Source of the DNA: Peptostreptococcaceae bacterium
GTDB lineage: Bacteria > Bacillota_A > Clostridia > Peptostreptococcales > Anaerovoracaceae
Length of the DNA stretch: 5,221 nt
Reading direction: 5' to 3'
NCBI GenBank assembly: GCA_016650135.1
Contig: JAENWH010000161.1
Coordinates: 1 to 5,221, forward strand
A program made the translations under genes and the position numbers. The notes below the pieces were generated by a model. The model was not told the DNA's origin, made no database searches, and saw only the letters and a list, made by a program, of their open reading frames with translations. Positions within the stretch are counted from its first letter, which is position 1, and each line of letters starts with the position of its first letter. Below are positions 1 through 5,221 of this stretch, piece by piece.

Positions 1-1416
1 GATGTTAAAGAAAAAGATGATGAAGATCTTATTGATTGGTTTTTTCCAGAAAAACAGCTTAGCAAAACTATTTATGAAAAACCTGACTATGATAAGTGTC
101 AAAAAGAACTTGCTAAAACGGGGGTAACTCTTAAATTGTTATGGCAAGAATATTATGATCTTTGTGAAGCTAAAGGAACAGTTAGCATTTGGTATGGAAA
201 GTTTTGCCAAGGTTATCATGAATATACAGGTACAAGAAACGTTACAAATCATTTGGAACATAAACCAGGGCAAATTATTGAAGTAGACTGGTCAGGTCCA
301 ACAATGGCTGTTACTGATGAAGTAACAGGCCTGCAGTATAAAGCATATTTATTTGTAGCTACACTACCTTATAGCCAATATTCTTATGTGGAAGCTACTT
401 TAAACATGAAACAAGCCACTTGGATTCGATGTAATGTAAATATGTTTGAATATATTAATGGCATTACAAGAACAATAGTTTGTGATAATTTAAAAACTGG
501 GGTTATTAAGCATCCTAAAGAAGGTGATGTCATTTACAATAAGCAATATGAAGAATTTGGCGATCATTATTGCATTGCAATTATGGCAGCACCACCTAGA
601 AAGCCAAAAAGAAAAGCATCAGTTGAAGGTACTGTAGGTAAAATTGCTACTGCAATAATAGCTACACTTAGAGATGAAGTTTTCTTCTCTTTACAAAGCT
701 TAAACAATGCAATTAAAGAAAAACTATTTGGTTTTAATAACAATCCTTTTCAAAAAAGATACGATGGAAAATATAGTAGACAAGATATATTCAAAGGAAA
801 TGAAAAAGAATTTTTAAGATCTTTACCTGAAATACCCTATGAATATGGTATATGGATATTTGGACGGAAAGTGTCTCCTAGTTCGCATATTCAGTATAAA
901 AAGAATTATTACTCCTGTAATTTTAAATATGTTGGAGAAAAAGTAGACTTAAAAATTACTGATAATTTATTAAGGATTTATTATCATAATAAACATTTAG
1001 TAACCCATCAACTTTTTCCAGAATATATAACATATAAATATAAAACAAGATTACAAGATATGCCAAAATATTTTGATAATATTGAATGGGATGACAAAAG
1101 AATATTGAATTGGGCGAAATCAATAGGTTCTAATACTGTTAAGGTTATTGAAACTATTTTTAGCTCAGTAAAAATAAAAGAGCAAGGATATAACTCCTCA
1201 CTCTCAATACTTCGACTAAGCAAAAAACATACTAAAAAAGAATTTGAGATAGCATGTAATTATGCGTTGAAAAAAGTATCTGTACCTAGATATAAGCATA
1301 TAAAAGCTATCTTACATAGTCAAGTTATGAATAATTTAATTGAAGAAAACGAGAAAGAAACTCAAAAAGGCAAAGGCATCATGAGAGGTTCTGAATACTT
1401 TAAAAAAATAAAATAG
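1..1416 (+). CDS. istA: IS21-family transposase IstA, 5' partial
   Basis: The frame is open from base 1, so the gene starts upstream. The 471 visible codons are most of an IstA protein (usually about 400-550 residues). The missing part should include the N-terminal helix-turn-helix DNA-binding domain. The DDE/RNase H-fold catalytic core is complete. The first Asp is in EVDWSG (codon 96), the second in VCDNLKTGV (codon 162), and the Glu in KRKASVEGTVGK (codon 209). The spacings of 66 and 47 residues are usual for IS21. The C-terminal half is the basic, beta-rich IstA tail. The protein cuts and joins the element's ends, working with IstB. The stop TAG is followed 11 bases later by istB, and the istB Shine-Dalgarno overlaps it, so translation is probably coupled. 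No frameshift or internal stop was seen. The family assignment is firm; the subgroup is not determined. Confidence 0.93.
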   Translation, partial: DVKEKDDEDLIDWFFPEKQLSKTIYEKPDYDKCQKELAKTGVTLKLLWQEYYDLCEAKGTVSIWYGKFCQGYHEYTGTRNVTNHLEHKPGQIIEVDWSGPTMAVTDEVTGLQYKAYLFVATLPYSQYSYVEATLNMKQATWIRCNVNMFEYINGITRTIVCDNLKTGVIKHPKEGDVIYNKQYEEFGDHYCIAIMAAPPRKPKRKASVEGTVGKIATAIIATLRDEVFFSLQSLNNAIKEKLFGFNNNPFQKRYDGKYSRQDIFKGNEKEFLRSLPEIPYEYGIWIFGRKVSPSSHIQYKKNYYSCNFKYVGEKVDLKITDNLLRIYYHNKHLVTHQLFPEYITYKYKTRLQDMPKYFDNIEWDDKRILNWAKSIGSNTVKVIETIFSSVKIKEQGYNSSLSILRLSKKHTKKEFEIACNYALKKVSVPRYKHIKAILHSQVMNNLIEENEKETQKGKGIMRGSEYFKKIK

Positions 1417-1427
1417 GAGAATTTTAT

Positions 1428-2189
1428 ATGAAATTATCAAATGAAACTAAATACAAATTAAGAGAATTAAAGTTACCTGAAGTTATAGACTTTATTGAAT
1501 CAAATGCAACAAACCAATCGTTTTTGGAATTGTCTTTCGAAAATCAACTTGAACTAATGGTAGACCAAATTTTATCTATTAAACAAGCTAATAGGATCAA
1601 AAAATATATTAGAGGAGCTAAGTTTTCTATAAGTAATGCTGTTTTAGAAGATATTAATTATGAAAGTCGAAACCTTAATAAGCGTGAAATATTAAGTTTA
1701 GGTAGCAATGCCTATATTGAAAAAAATATTAATTTAATAATTTCAGGCCCAACTGGTTGTGGAAAGACTTATTTAGCTTGCGCACTAGGAAATAATGCTT
1801 GTAGGAGTTTAATACGTACTTGTTATGTTAGAATGCCTACATTATTAGAAACTGTTGAGAATGCTAAATTAAGCAACAGGCTTACTAATTATATTGCTAA
1901 ATATGGTAATTATGATTTATTGATAATTGATGAATGGTTATTAAGAAAAATTAATAATAATGAAATTAATATACTACTAGAAATTTTAGAAAAAAGAATT
2001 AATAAGACAACAATTTTTTGCACACAATACGATGTAGGAGACTGGATTTATAACATGAAAGAAACTCCTGTATCAGAAGCAATTATCAGTAGAGTAATAG
2101 ATTGTAGTATTAAAATCTCATTGGGTAACACAAATATGAGAGCTATTAAGGGTACTAAAACTTTAAAAGAATATAACAATTCAATTTGA
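1428..2189 (+). CDS. istB: IS21-family transposition helper ATPase IstB
   Basis: A 253-residue AAA+ ATPase of the IstB/DnaC-like family, of normal length (about 250). Residues 1-95 form the N-terminal region that in IstB proteins takes part in oligomerisation and DNA contact. Walker A is GPTGCGKT at 107-114 and Walker B is LLIIDE at 164-169. A sensor-1-like strand, TTIFCTQY, lies at 194-201. Arg222 in the ISRVIDCS segment sits where the IstB arginine finger is expected. The C-terminus carries the usual basic NTNMRAIKG segment. IstB assembles on DNA with ATP, selects target sites and stimulates IstA. The ATG start is set by AGGAG at 1415-1419, which overlaps the istA stop. The gene follows istA directly, which supports an IS21 element rather than a host DnaC homologue. 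No defect is visible. Confidence 0.93.
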   Translation: MKLSNETKYKLRELKLPEVIDFIESNATNQSFLELSFENQLELMVDQILSIKQANRIKKYIRGAKFSISNAVLEDINYESRNLNKREILSLGSNAYIEKNINLIISGPTGCGKTYLACALGNNACRSLIRTCYVRMPTLLETVENAKLSNRLTNYIAKYGNYDLLIIDEWLLRKINNNEINILLEILEKRINKTTIFCTQYDVGDWIYNMKETPVSEAIISRVIDCSIKISLGNTNMRAIKGTKTLKEYNNSI

Positions 2190-2201
2190 CCCTTCATTTT
2201 C

Positions 2202-2231
2202 GTAGGTATTGGCATCAGGTCCAATGCCTAC
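2202..2231 (+). terminator. hairpin after istB, possible weak terminator
   Basis: GTAGGTATTGG (2202-2212) can pair with CCAATGCCTAC (2221-2231). This gives 11 pairs including one U-G, around the 8-base loop CATCAGGT. It begins 12 bases after the istB stop, which is a natural place for a terminator. Only three Ts follow before GGGG, so intrinsic termination may be poor. It could instead stabilise the mRNA 3' end or be part of the element's end structure. Confidence 0.45.
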
Positions 2232-2237
2232 TTTGGG

Positions 2238-2345
2238 GTGGTGACTTAACCACTTATTGCTATTTTAGGAAGTGGTGACTTAAGCACTTATTAGTGGTGA
2301 CTTAAATTCTAAATAATCACTTCTTATTGACCTTAGGTGACTTAA
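2238..2345 (+). repeat. GTGGTGACTTAA repeat array in the IS21 right end
   Basis: Four direct copies of a short unit are visible. GTGGTGACTTAA occurs at 2238-2249, 2272-2283 and 2294-2305. A shorter GGTGACTTAA occurs at 2336-2345. The first two copies are followed by CCACTTATT and GCACTTATT, so the full unit there is about 21 bases. Copy starts are about 34, 22 and 40 bases apart. IS21-family ends carry multiple transposase-binding repeats, so these are probably inner binding sites. Short inverted parts such as CCACTT (2250-2255) with AAGTGG (2270-2275) add possible secondary structure. Confidence 0.7.
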
Positions 2346-2356
2346 TATTAGCAGAG

Positions 2357-2390
2357 TTTTGTGGAACTTCCTTTATCTTTTTTGTGGACA
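2357..2390 (+). repeat. terminal repeats and predicted right end of the IS21 element
   Basis: TTTTGTGGA occurs at 2357-2365 and again at 2380-2388, 23 bases apart. The second copy runs on to ...GTGGACA, ending at 2390. Read inward on the other strand the end is TGTCCACAAAA, with the second copy as TTCCACAAAA. A TG-initiated end with a nearby second copy is the usual IS21 plan. The exact last base is inferred because the left end is not in the window. Confidence 0.55.
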
Positions 2391-2400
2391 TTTTATAAGT

Positions 2401-2451
2401 TTAAAAAAAATAAAAAAAATATTTGACAAACCAAGTATACTGTATTAATAT
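2401..2451 (+). promoter_or_regulatory. strong sigma-A-type promoter with A-tract for the iolONM operon
   Basis: A perfect -35 TTGACA (2423-2428) and a -10 TAATAT (2446-2451) are separated by 17 bases. Upstream, 2401-2420 is almost pure A with a few Ts, resembling an UP element. Transcription should start at about 2457-2459, shortly before the AAAGGAG ribosome binding site. The promoter begins only about 10-30 bases after the predicted IS end. It appears to be resident DNA, but the insertion has replaced whatever lay farther upstream. Confidence 0.75.
2434..2441. promoter_or_regulatory. palindrome AGTATACT in the promoter spacer, possible operator
   Basis: AGTATACT is a perfect 8-base palindrome lying between the -35 and -10 boxes. 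A repressor bound here would block RNA polymerase. GntR/FadR-type and LacI-type regulators of sugar-acid and inositol operons often use such sites. The palindrome is short and made of common bases, so chance is possible. No regulator gene is in the window. Confidence 0.3.
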
Positions 2452-2465
2452 ATGACCATAAGACA

Positions 2466-2472
2466 AAAGGAG
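2466..2472 (+). promoter_or_regulatory. ribosome binding site that fixes the epimerase start at 2482
   Basis: AAAGGAG lies 9 bases before the ATG at 2482. The in-frame ATG at 2452 has no Shine-Dalgarno. It also directly abuts the -10 box, upstream of the expected transcript start, so it cannot be the start for this promoter. Confidence 0.8.
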
Positions 2473-2481
2473 AATCAGATA

Positions 2482-3324
2482 ATGAGTCAATGGAAATATA
2501 GTGTAGCCTGTTCTGATTGTATTAAAGAGGGACAGCCTCTTTTAATTGAAGGTTCTTTAGAAGAAGTTTTAGTTAAAGCTGCAAAACTTGGTTATGATGC
2601 GATTGAATATCATACATGTGAAGATGCGAACTTTGATATTGATAGGATTAATAAAATAAAAACAGAAAATAAAATTGAAATTTCAGCAATTGTTACAGGA
2701 CGACTAGCAACAATGGGAAAGTCTACTTTGTTGTCTGAGTCAAGAAGTGATAGTAAAGCTGCTTTAGAAGGACTATTGAAATATATTGATTTAGCAAAAG
2801 CCCTAAATACAAATATTATTATCGGATGGGCAAAAGGAAATATTCCAGATAATGAACAAAAAAAATATTATTTTGATAAACTTAGTAAACTTTTCTCACA
2901 AATTTGTAAATATGCAAAGAAAAGCGAAGTAAAAGTTTTAGTTGAAGAAATAAATAGATATGAAACAAATCTTTTTAACACAGCCGACCAATTTTTAGAT
3001 TTTATTAATAAATATAAAATAGATAATTGTTATGCTCATTTAGATACTTTTCATATGAATATTGAAGAATCTAGTTTAGTCGAAGCAATAAAAAAGACAG
3101 GAAATAAATTAGGTTATTTGCATGTAGCCGATAATAACAGAAAGATTCCTGGGAATGGAAGTATTAATTTTTCAGAAATTTTTAATACTTTAAAACAAGT
3201 GCAATATACTGGTTACGTTTCGGTCGAATGCCTTCCTGGAGAGGATGGAGTAAAGACAGCGAATAAAGCTTTAATATATTTGAAGCAAATTGATAGGGTT
3301 TTAAATTATGGAGGAATAATATGA
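2482..3324 (+). CDS. iolO: sugar epimerase/isomerase TIM barrel, probable 5-keto-L-gluconate epimerase IolO
   Basis: A 280-residue, cytoplasmic, xylose-isomerase-like TIM-barrel protein (AP_endonuc_2 fold; typical length 260-290) starting MSQWKYSVAC. The metal and catalytic positions of the D-tagatose-3-epimerase/hydroxypyruvate-isomerase group can be placed. They are Glu155 in VEEINRYET, Asp188 and His191 in HLDTFHMNIEE, His214 in YLHVADNNRKIPGNG, and Glu249 in SVECLPG. These enzymes move the proton next to a keto group using a divalent metal. Next to IolN- and IolM-like genes the likely reaction is 5-keto-L-gluconate to D-tagaturonate, as for the Thermotoga enzyme. That substrate is inferred from context, and a D-psicose/tagatose epimerase or inosose-related isomerase remains possible. 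The ATG at 2482 is chosen from its Shine-Dalgarno. The TGA stop overlaps the next ATG by four bases (ATGA), implying translational coupling. Confidence 0.8.
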   Translation: MSQWKYSVACSDCIKEGQPLLIEGSLEEVLVKAAKLGYDAIEYHTCEDANFDIDRINKIKTENKIEISAIVTGRLATMGKSTLLSESRSDSKAALEGLLKYIDLAKALNTNIIIGWAKGNIPDNEQKKYYFDKLSKLFSQICKYAKKSEVKVLVEEINRYETNLFNTADQFLDFINKYKIDNCYAHLDTFHMNIEESSLVEAIKKTGNKLGYLHVADNNRKIPGNGSINFSEIFNTLKQVQYTGYVSVECLPGEDGVKTANKALIYLKQIDRVLNYGGII

Positions 3325-4298
3325 GTAAATGGAATTTTCCCGTCCAAAAAGGGTTAATGGAAAAAAATGCTGGTGTCTATTATCAAAACATGACATCTAG
3401 CGATGTTGAGGAAAGATTAAAGAAAAACGATGTTATCTTGATTCCTGTGGGATCTACTGAAAATCATGGAGCAGGTGCTCCTTATGGTGAAGATACTTAT
3501 CTTGATACAAGAATTTGTGAACAAATTGCTCTTGCAACCGGATGTACAGTAGCTCAGCCAGTTTGGTATGGTTCTCATCCTTACCATCACTTAGGTATGC
3601 CTGGTACTATAATGATTCCAGAAGAAATTTTAGCTGATTATTTATGTTATATATTTGCTGGTTTCTGGAATACAGGTTTTAGAAAAATGATTGTAGTAAA
3701 TGGACATGGGCAAGACTATGTAATTCCGCTTGCTATTCATAAATTTGGAAAAAAATACCAAGTTCCTGGAATTGTTCTTTATTTACATTTCTGGAATGCG
3801 GCTAGAAATCCTAAAACTTTATTAAGTGATCTTGAAACAAAAGATAAAGGTGGAGTTTATGATACACCATTTATTCATGCAGATGAAGTAGAACAATCTT
3901 ATGCTAGAGCATTGTTTCCAGAACTATGTAGGCAAGAAGAATCTGTAGCTACAACACCTACATCCCTTATTCCTGGTGGAAATATCAATAATTCAGCTGA
4001 AAGTGGAGAAGGCCCAATTAAATGGTATAACGCTTATGGTTGTGTAGGAATGGAATGTATTTGTTCTCCTGAAGGTGTTATTGGAGATCCAAGAAAGGCT
4101 GATCCAGAACATGCAAGAGCTGGAATTGAACATGTATTGGATTACCTAGAGAAATTAGTTAATGATATTATTGCTACTTATCCTGCTGGAAAATTACCAC
4201 CAGCCGATAAAATGACTCAAAGAAGTAAAGAAGAAATTGATGCTGTAGTTAAAGGACCAACACATGGTGGAAGACATATTTATACTATCGCATATTAG
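3321..4298 (+). CDS. iolN: creatininase-family metallohydrolase, probable 3-dehydro-scyllo-inosose hydrolase IolN
   Basis: A 325-residue cytoplasmic protein of the creatininase (creatinine amidohydrolase) fold, somewhat longer than the usual 240-270. The family signature is clear: IPVGSTENHGAGAPYGEDTYLD at 41-62 supplies likely metal ligands Glu47, His49 and Asp58. YGSHPYHHLGMPGT follows at 83-96. VVNGHGQ at 125-131 supplies His129, and HADEVEQS at 186-193 supplies an acidic ligand or catalytic residue (Glu189). In the Thermotoga-type inositol pathway a protein of this family, IolN, hydrolyses the diketo-inositol ring between the two keto groups to give 5-keto-L-gluconate. The epimerase and zinc-dehydrogenase neighbours make this role far more likely than creatinine hydrolysis. 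GGAGG at 3310-3314 precedes the ATG by 6 bases, and the start overlaps the epimerase stop. The gene looks intact. The family is certain; the substrate is inferred. Confidence 0.8.
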   Translation: MSKWNFPVQKGLMEKNAGVYYQNMTSSDVEERLKKNDVILIPVGSTENHGAGAPYGEDTYLDTRICEQIALATGCTVAQPVWYGSHPYHHLGMPGTIMIPEEILADYLCYIFAGFWNTGFRKMIVVNGHGQDYVIPLAIHKFGKKYQVPGIVLYLHFWNAARNPKTLLSDLETKDKGGVYDTPFIHADEVEQSYARALFPELCRQEESVATTPTSLIPGGNINNSAESGEGPIKWYNAYGCVGMECICSPEGVIGDPRKADPEHARAGIEHVLDYLEKLVNDIIATYPAGKLPPADKMTQRSKEEIDAVVKGPTHGGRHIYTIAY

Positions 4299-4309
4299 TG
4301 TTTAAAAAT

Positions 4310-4315
4310 AGGAGG
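4310..4315 (+). promoter_or_regulatory. ribosome binding site of the dehydrogenase gene
   Basis: AGGAGG lies 7 bases before the ATG at 4323, in the 24-base gap after the hydrolase stop. No promoter or terminator fits in this gap, so the dehydrogenase is read from the same transcript. Confidence 0.8.
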
Positions 4316-4322
4316 AAACTAT

Positions 4323-5081
4323 ATGAAATTAGATATGAGAGCCTTAGTGGCTACTGCACCTAATAAGTTTGAAATTCAACAGGTGCCATTACCAAAAATT
4401 TCTAATGAAGAAGTTTTATGCAGAATCAAAGCAGTAGCTATTTGTGGAACAGATCCAGATTTATTTGAAGGAAAATTATTAGACATAGGTTGGCCACCTA
4501 AATACCCATTTATTTTTGGACATGAATGGTCAGGGGAAGTAGTCGAAGTAGGTGAAAATGTCCATACTCTTAAAGTAGGAGATAGAGTCGCTGGTGAGGC
4601 TCATTGTGGCTGTGGTTCTTGCAAAAATTGTCGTGAAGGAAAATATAATCTTTGCTTAAATTATGGAAACTATGAAGCTGGGCATAGGCACTATGGTTTT
4701 ACTGTTCAAGGAGCTTACGCCGAATATGGAGCTTATAGCCCAAAAGCACTTACTATTATGCCAGATAATGTAAGCTTTGAAGAAGCAACTATGTGCGACA
4801 CTGGGGGAGTAGCTCTTCATGCAGTGAAAATTGGAGAAGTCCAAAGTTGTCAAACAGTAGTTATTATTGGCCCTGGTCCTATTGGAAATTTGGTAATGCA
4901 AATTTGTAAAGCTAAAGGTGCTAGGACAATAATGGTTGGTCGTAGAGAACGTTTGAACTTTGCAAAAGCTTGTGGTGCTGATGAAATTATTAATTATGAA
5001 ACTTCTAATCCACCTGAAGAAGTCATGAAACTGACTAATGGAATTGGTGCAGATGTGTACATTAGGTTACCCGTACCCTAA
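4323..5081 (+). pseudogene. iolM: zinc-dependent medium-chain dehydrogenase, probable scyllo-inosose 3-dehydrogenase IolM, cut off by an insertion
   Basis: This is the N-terminal two-thirds of a medium-chain (alcohol/sorbitol/threonine dehydrogenase type) NAD(P)-dependent enzyme. Catalytic zinc ligands are Cys41 (AICGTD) and His67-Glu68 (FGHEWSG). The structural zinc is held by Cys97, Cys100, Cys103 and Cys111. The nucleotide-binding GPGPIG is at 183-188 in the Rossmann fold. Host-like coding ends at about residue 244 in GIGADV. The frame then runs into the end of a mobile element, adds a few foreign residues (YIRLPVP) and stops at 5081. Family members are about 340-400 residues, so the rest of the Rossmann domain and the C-terminal return to the catalytic domain are lost. 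The fragment is unlikely to be active. IolM would oxidise scyllo-inosose at C3 to the diketo substrate of IolN. That assignment is from context; another polyol dehydrogenase is possible. The missing 3' part should lie beyond the inserted element. Confidence 0.8.
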
Positions 5082-5087
5082 TGTACA
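5056..5087. repeat. perfect 11-bp inverted repeat (hairpin) at the element's left end
   Basis: TGTACATTAGG (5056-5066) is exactly complementary to CCTAATGTACA (5077-5087) around a 10-base loop. TGTACATTA also recurs as a direct copy at 5082-5090, followed by TGTAACCCC where the first copy has GGTTACCC. The end is thus both a palindrome and an imperfect direct repeat. It contains the stop codon that ends the interrupted dehydrogenase frame. It may be a transposase-binding or terminator-like structure. Confidence 0.75.
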
Positions 5088-5169
5088 TTATGTAACCCCA
5101 CAGGTTATGTGTAAAGTAACATAAATACTGTGTTTAAGACTTCTAATTGTAGTTTTGGGGTTACATAAT
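5087..5169. repeat. perfect 14-bp inverted repeat and related GTTAC/GTAAC sites inside the element's end
   Basis: ATTATGTAACCCCA (5087-5100) is exactly complementary to TGGGGTTACATAAT (5156-5169), 55 bases apart. Between them are TTATGT (5105-5110) with its complement ACATAA (5119-5124). GTAACATAA at 5116-5124 nearly repeats GTTACATAA at 5160-5168. The repeated core suggests several binding sites for one protein, most simply the element's own transposase. The region 5082-5214 otherwise holds no gene. Confidence 0.7.
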
Positions 5170-5202
5170 AAATCATAGTAATATTGTGTTAATATTTTGG
5201 TT

Positions 5203-5207
5203 GGAGG
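5203..5207 (+). promoter_or_regulatory. ribosome binding site of the second element's first gene
   Basis: GGAGG lies 7 bases before the ATG at 5215, the ideal spacing. It is the main evidence that a gene begins at the window's edge. Confidence 0.7.
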
Positions 5208-5214
5208 TATTATC

Positions 5215-5221
5215 ATGAATA
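5215..5221 (+). CDS. first codons of the second element's gene, probably its transposase (3' partial)
   Basis: Only ATG AAT A is visible (Met-Asn-). The start is supported by the strong GGAGG and by its position about 160 bases inside the proposed element end, where a transposase gene is expected. The product cannot be identified from two residues; transposase is an inference from position alone. No convincing promoter was found upstream. TAATAT at 5179-5184 could be a -10 box but lacks a good -35. Confidence 0.5.

Larger units (their letters stand above)
1..2390 (+). mobile_element. IS21-family insertion sequence, right-hand part
   Basis: This is a two-gene IS21-type element: istA (DDE transposase) followed by istB (AAA+ helper ATPase), both pointing to the right end. 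The left end and the first codons of istA lie before the window. Non-coding DNA after istB holds a hairpin, four copies of a GGTGACTTAA-type repeat, and two copies of TTTTGTGGA at 2357-2365 and 2380-2388. The last copy ends in GTGGACA at 2390. Read inward from the right, the end is TGTCCACAAAA, which has the terminal TG/CA expected for IS21 elements. The right boundary at 2390 is inferred from this pattern. The next bases, TTTTA(TAA), would be the target duplication, but the left flank needed to test this is absent. Both genes look intact, so the element may be active. Confidence 0.8.
5056..5221 (+). mobile_element. left end of a second insertion element, family not determined
   Basis: The dehydrogenase coding sequence breaks off at about 5055 and is replaced by repeat-rich non-coding DNA, followed by a new gene start at 5215. 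The proposed end begins TGTACATTAGG at 5056 and differs from the end of the IS21 element at the left of the window, so it is another element. About 160 bases of non-coding end with several repeated sites would suit an IS21-type or other TG/TGT-ended transposon with multiple transposase sites, including Tn7-like ends. The palindromes would also suit IS200/IS605. Too little of the first gene is present to decide. The boundary could be one or two bases off. Confidence 0.65.

Noticed and set aside
1008..1223. 71-codon reading frame on the minus strand
   Set aside because: It lies entirely inside istA, has no family-like motifs, and is a chance shadow frame.
136..1416. A transposase gene starting at the TTG at 136
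   Set aside because: The same frame is open to base 1 and the translation upstream reads like IstA; there is no Shine-Dalgarno before 136. The gene is better read as partial from the window edge.
2238..2345. CRISPR-like or iteron array
   Set aside because: The repeats are only 10-12 bases with irregular gaps (about 34, 22 and 40), and they sit between istB and the IS tip. Transposase sites explain them better than CRISPR or a replication origin.
2190..2481. Riboswitch or small RNA in the 292-base non-coding stretch
   Set aside because: Most of it is IS end, and the expected operon leader from about 2457 to 2481 is too short for a riboswitch. Only the istB hairpin, repeats, promoter and ribosome binding site were seen.
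3321..4298. True creatinine amidohydrolase or mycofactocin-type MftE
   Set aside because: The fold is shared, but the protein is longer and the neighbours are a sugar epimerase and a zinc dehydrogenase; no creatine or mycofactocin genes are present.
4656..4901. 81-codon reading frame on the minus strand
   Set aside because: It lies opposite the well-supported dehydrogenase, whose zinc and nucleotide motifs prove the plus frame.
1..5221. Composite transposon carrying the operon between two copies of one IS
   Set aside because: The two visible ends (TGTCCACAAAA and TGTACATTAGG) differ, and the second element cuts a gene of the operon, so they do not form a matched pair.

Overview
The window is AT-rich bacterial DNA with A/T-ending codons, strong GGAGG-type ribosome binding sites and standard stops (TGA is a stop, TGG is Trp). 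This fits a low-GC Bacillota (clostridial-type) or similar anaerobe, but the species cannot be fixed from this sequence. All genes are on the + strand. The layout is: insertion sequence, sugar/cyclitol catabolic operon, second insertion element.

Bases 1 to about 2390 are the right-hand part of an IS21-family insertion sequence. It has an istA transposase whose N-terminus lies outside the window, an intact istB ATPase, a possible terminator hairpin, an array of GGTGACTTAA repeats, and a likely terminal end finishing in ...GTGGACA at 2390.

Bases 2391-5055 are resident DNA. An A-tract and a near-consensus promoter (TTGACA, 17 bp, TAATAT) with a small palindrome in its spacer drive three closely packed genes. 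They encode a xylose-isomerase-like TIM-barrel epimerase, a creatininase-family metallohydrolase and a zinc-dependent medium-chain dehydrogenase. This combination matches IolO, IolN and IolM of the alternative inositol pathway described in Thermotoga maritima. There, IolM oxidises scyllo-inosose (2-keto-myo-inositol) to a diketo-inositol, IolN opens the ring to 5-keto-L-gluconate, and IolO epimerises that to D-tagaturonate. The assignment rests on recognising the families, the motifs and their clustering; no database search was run. IolG, transport and uronate genes are not in the window.

The dehydrogenase reading frame breaks off after about 244 residues, where a second, different mobile element begins at about 5056. 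Its end carries a hairpin, a repeated TGTACATTA and several GTTAC/GTAAC motifs. Its first gene starts at 5215 and runs out of the window. The operon is therefore bracketed by two unlike insertion elements, and its pathway is probably broken at the IolM step in this genome.
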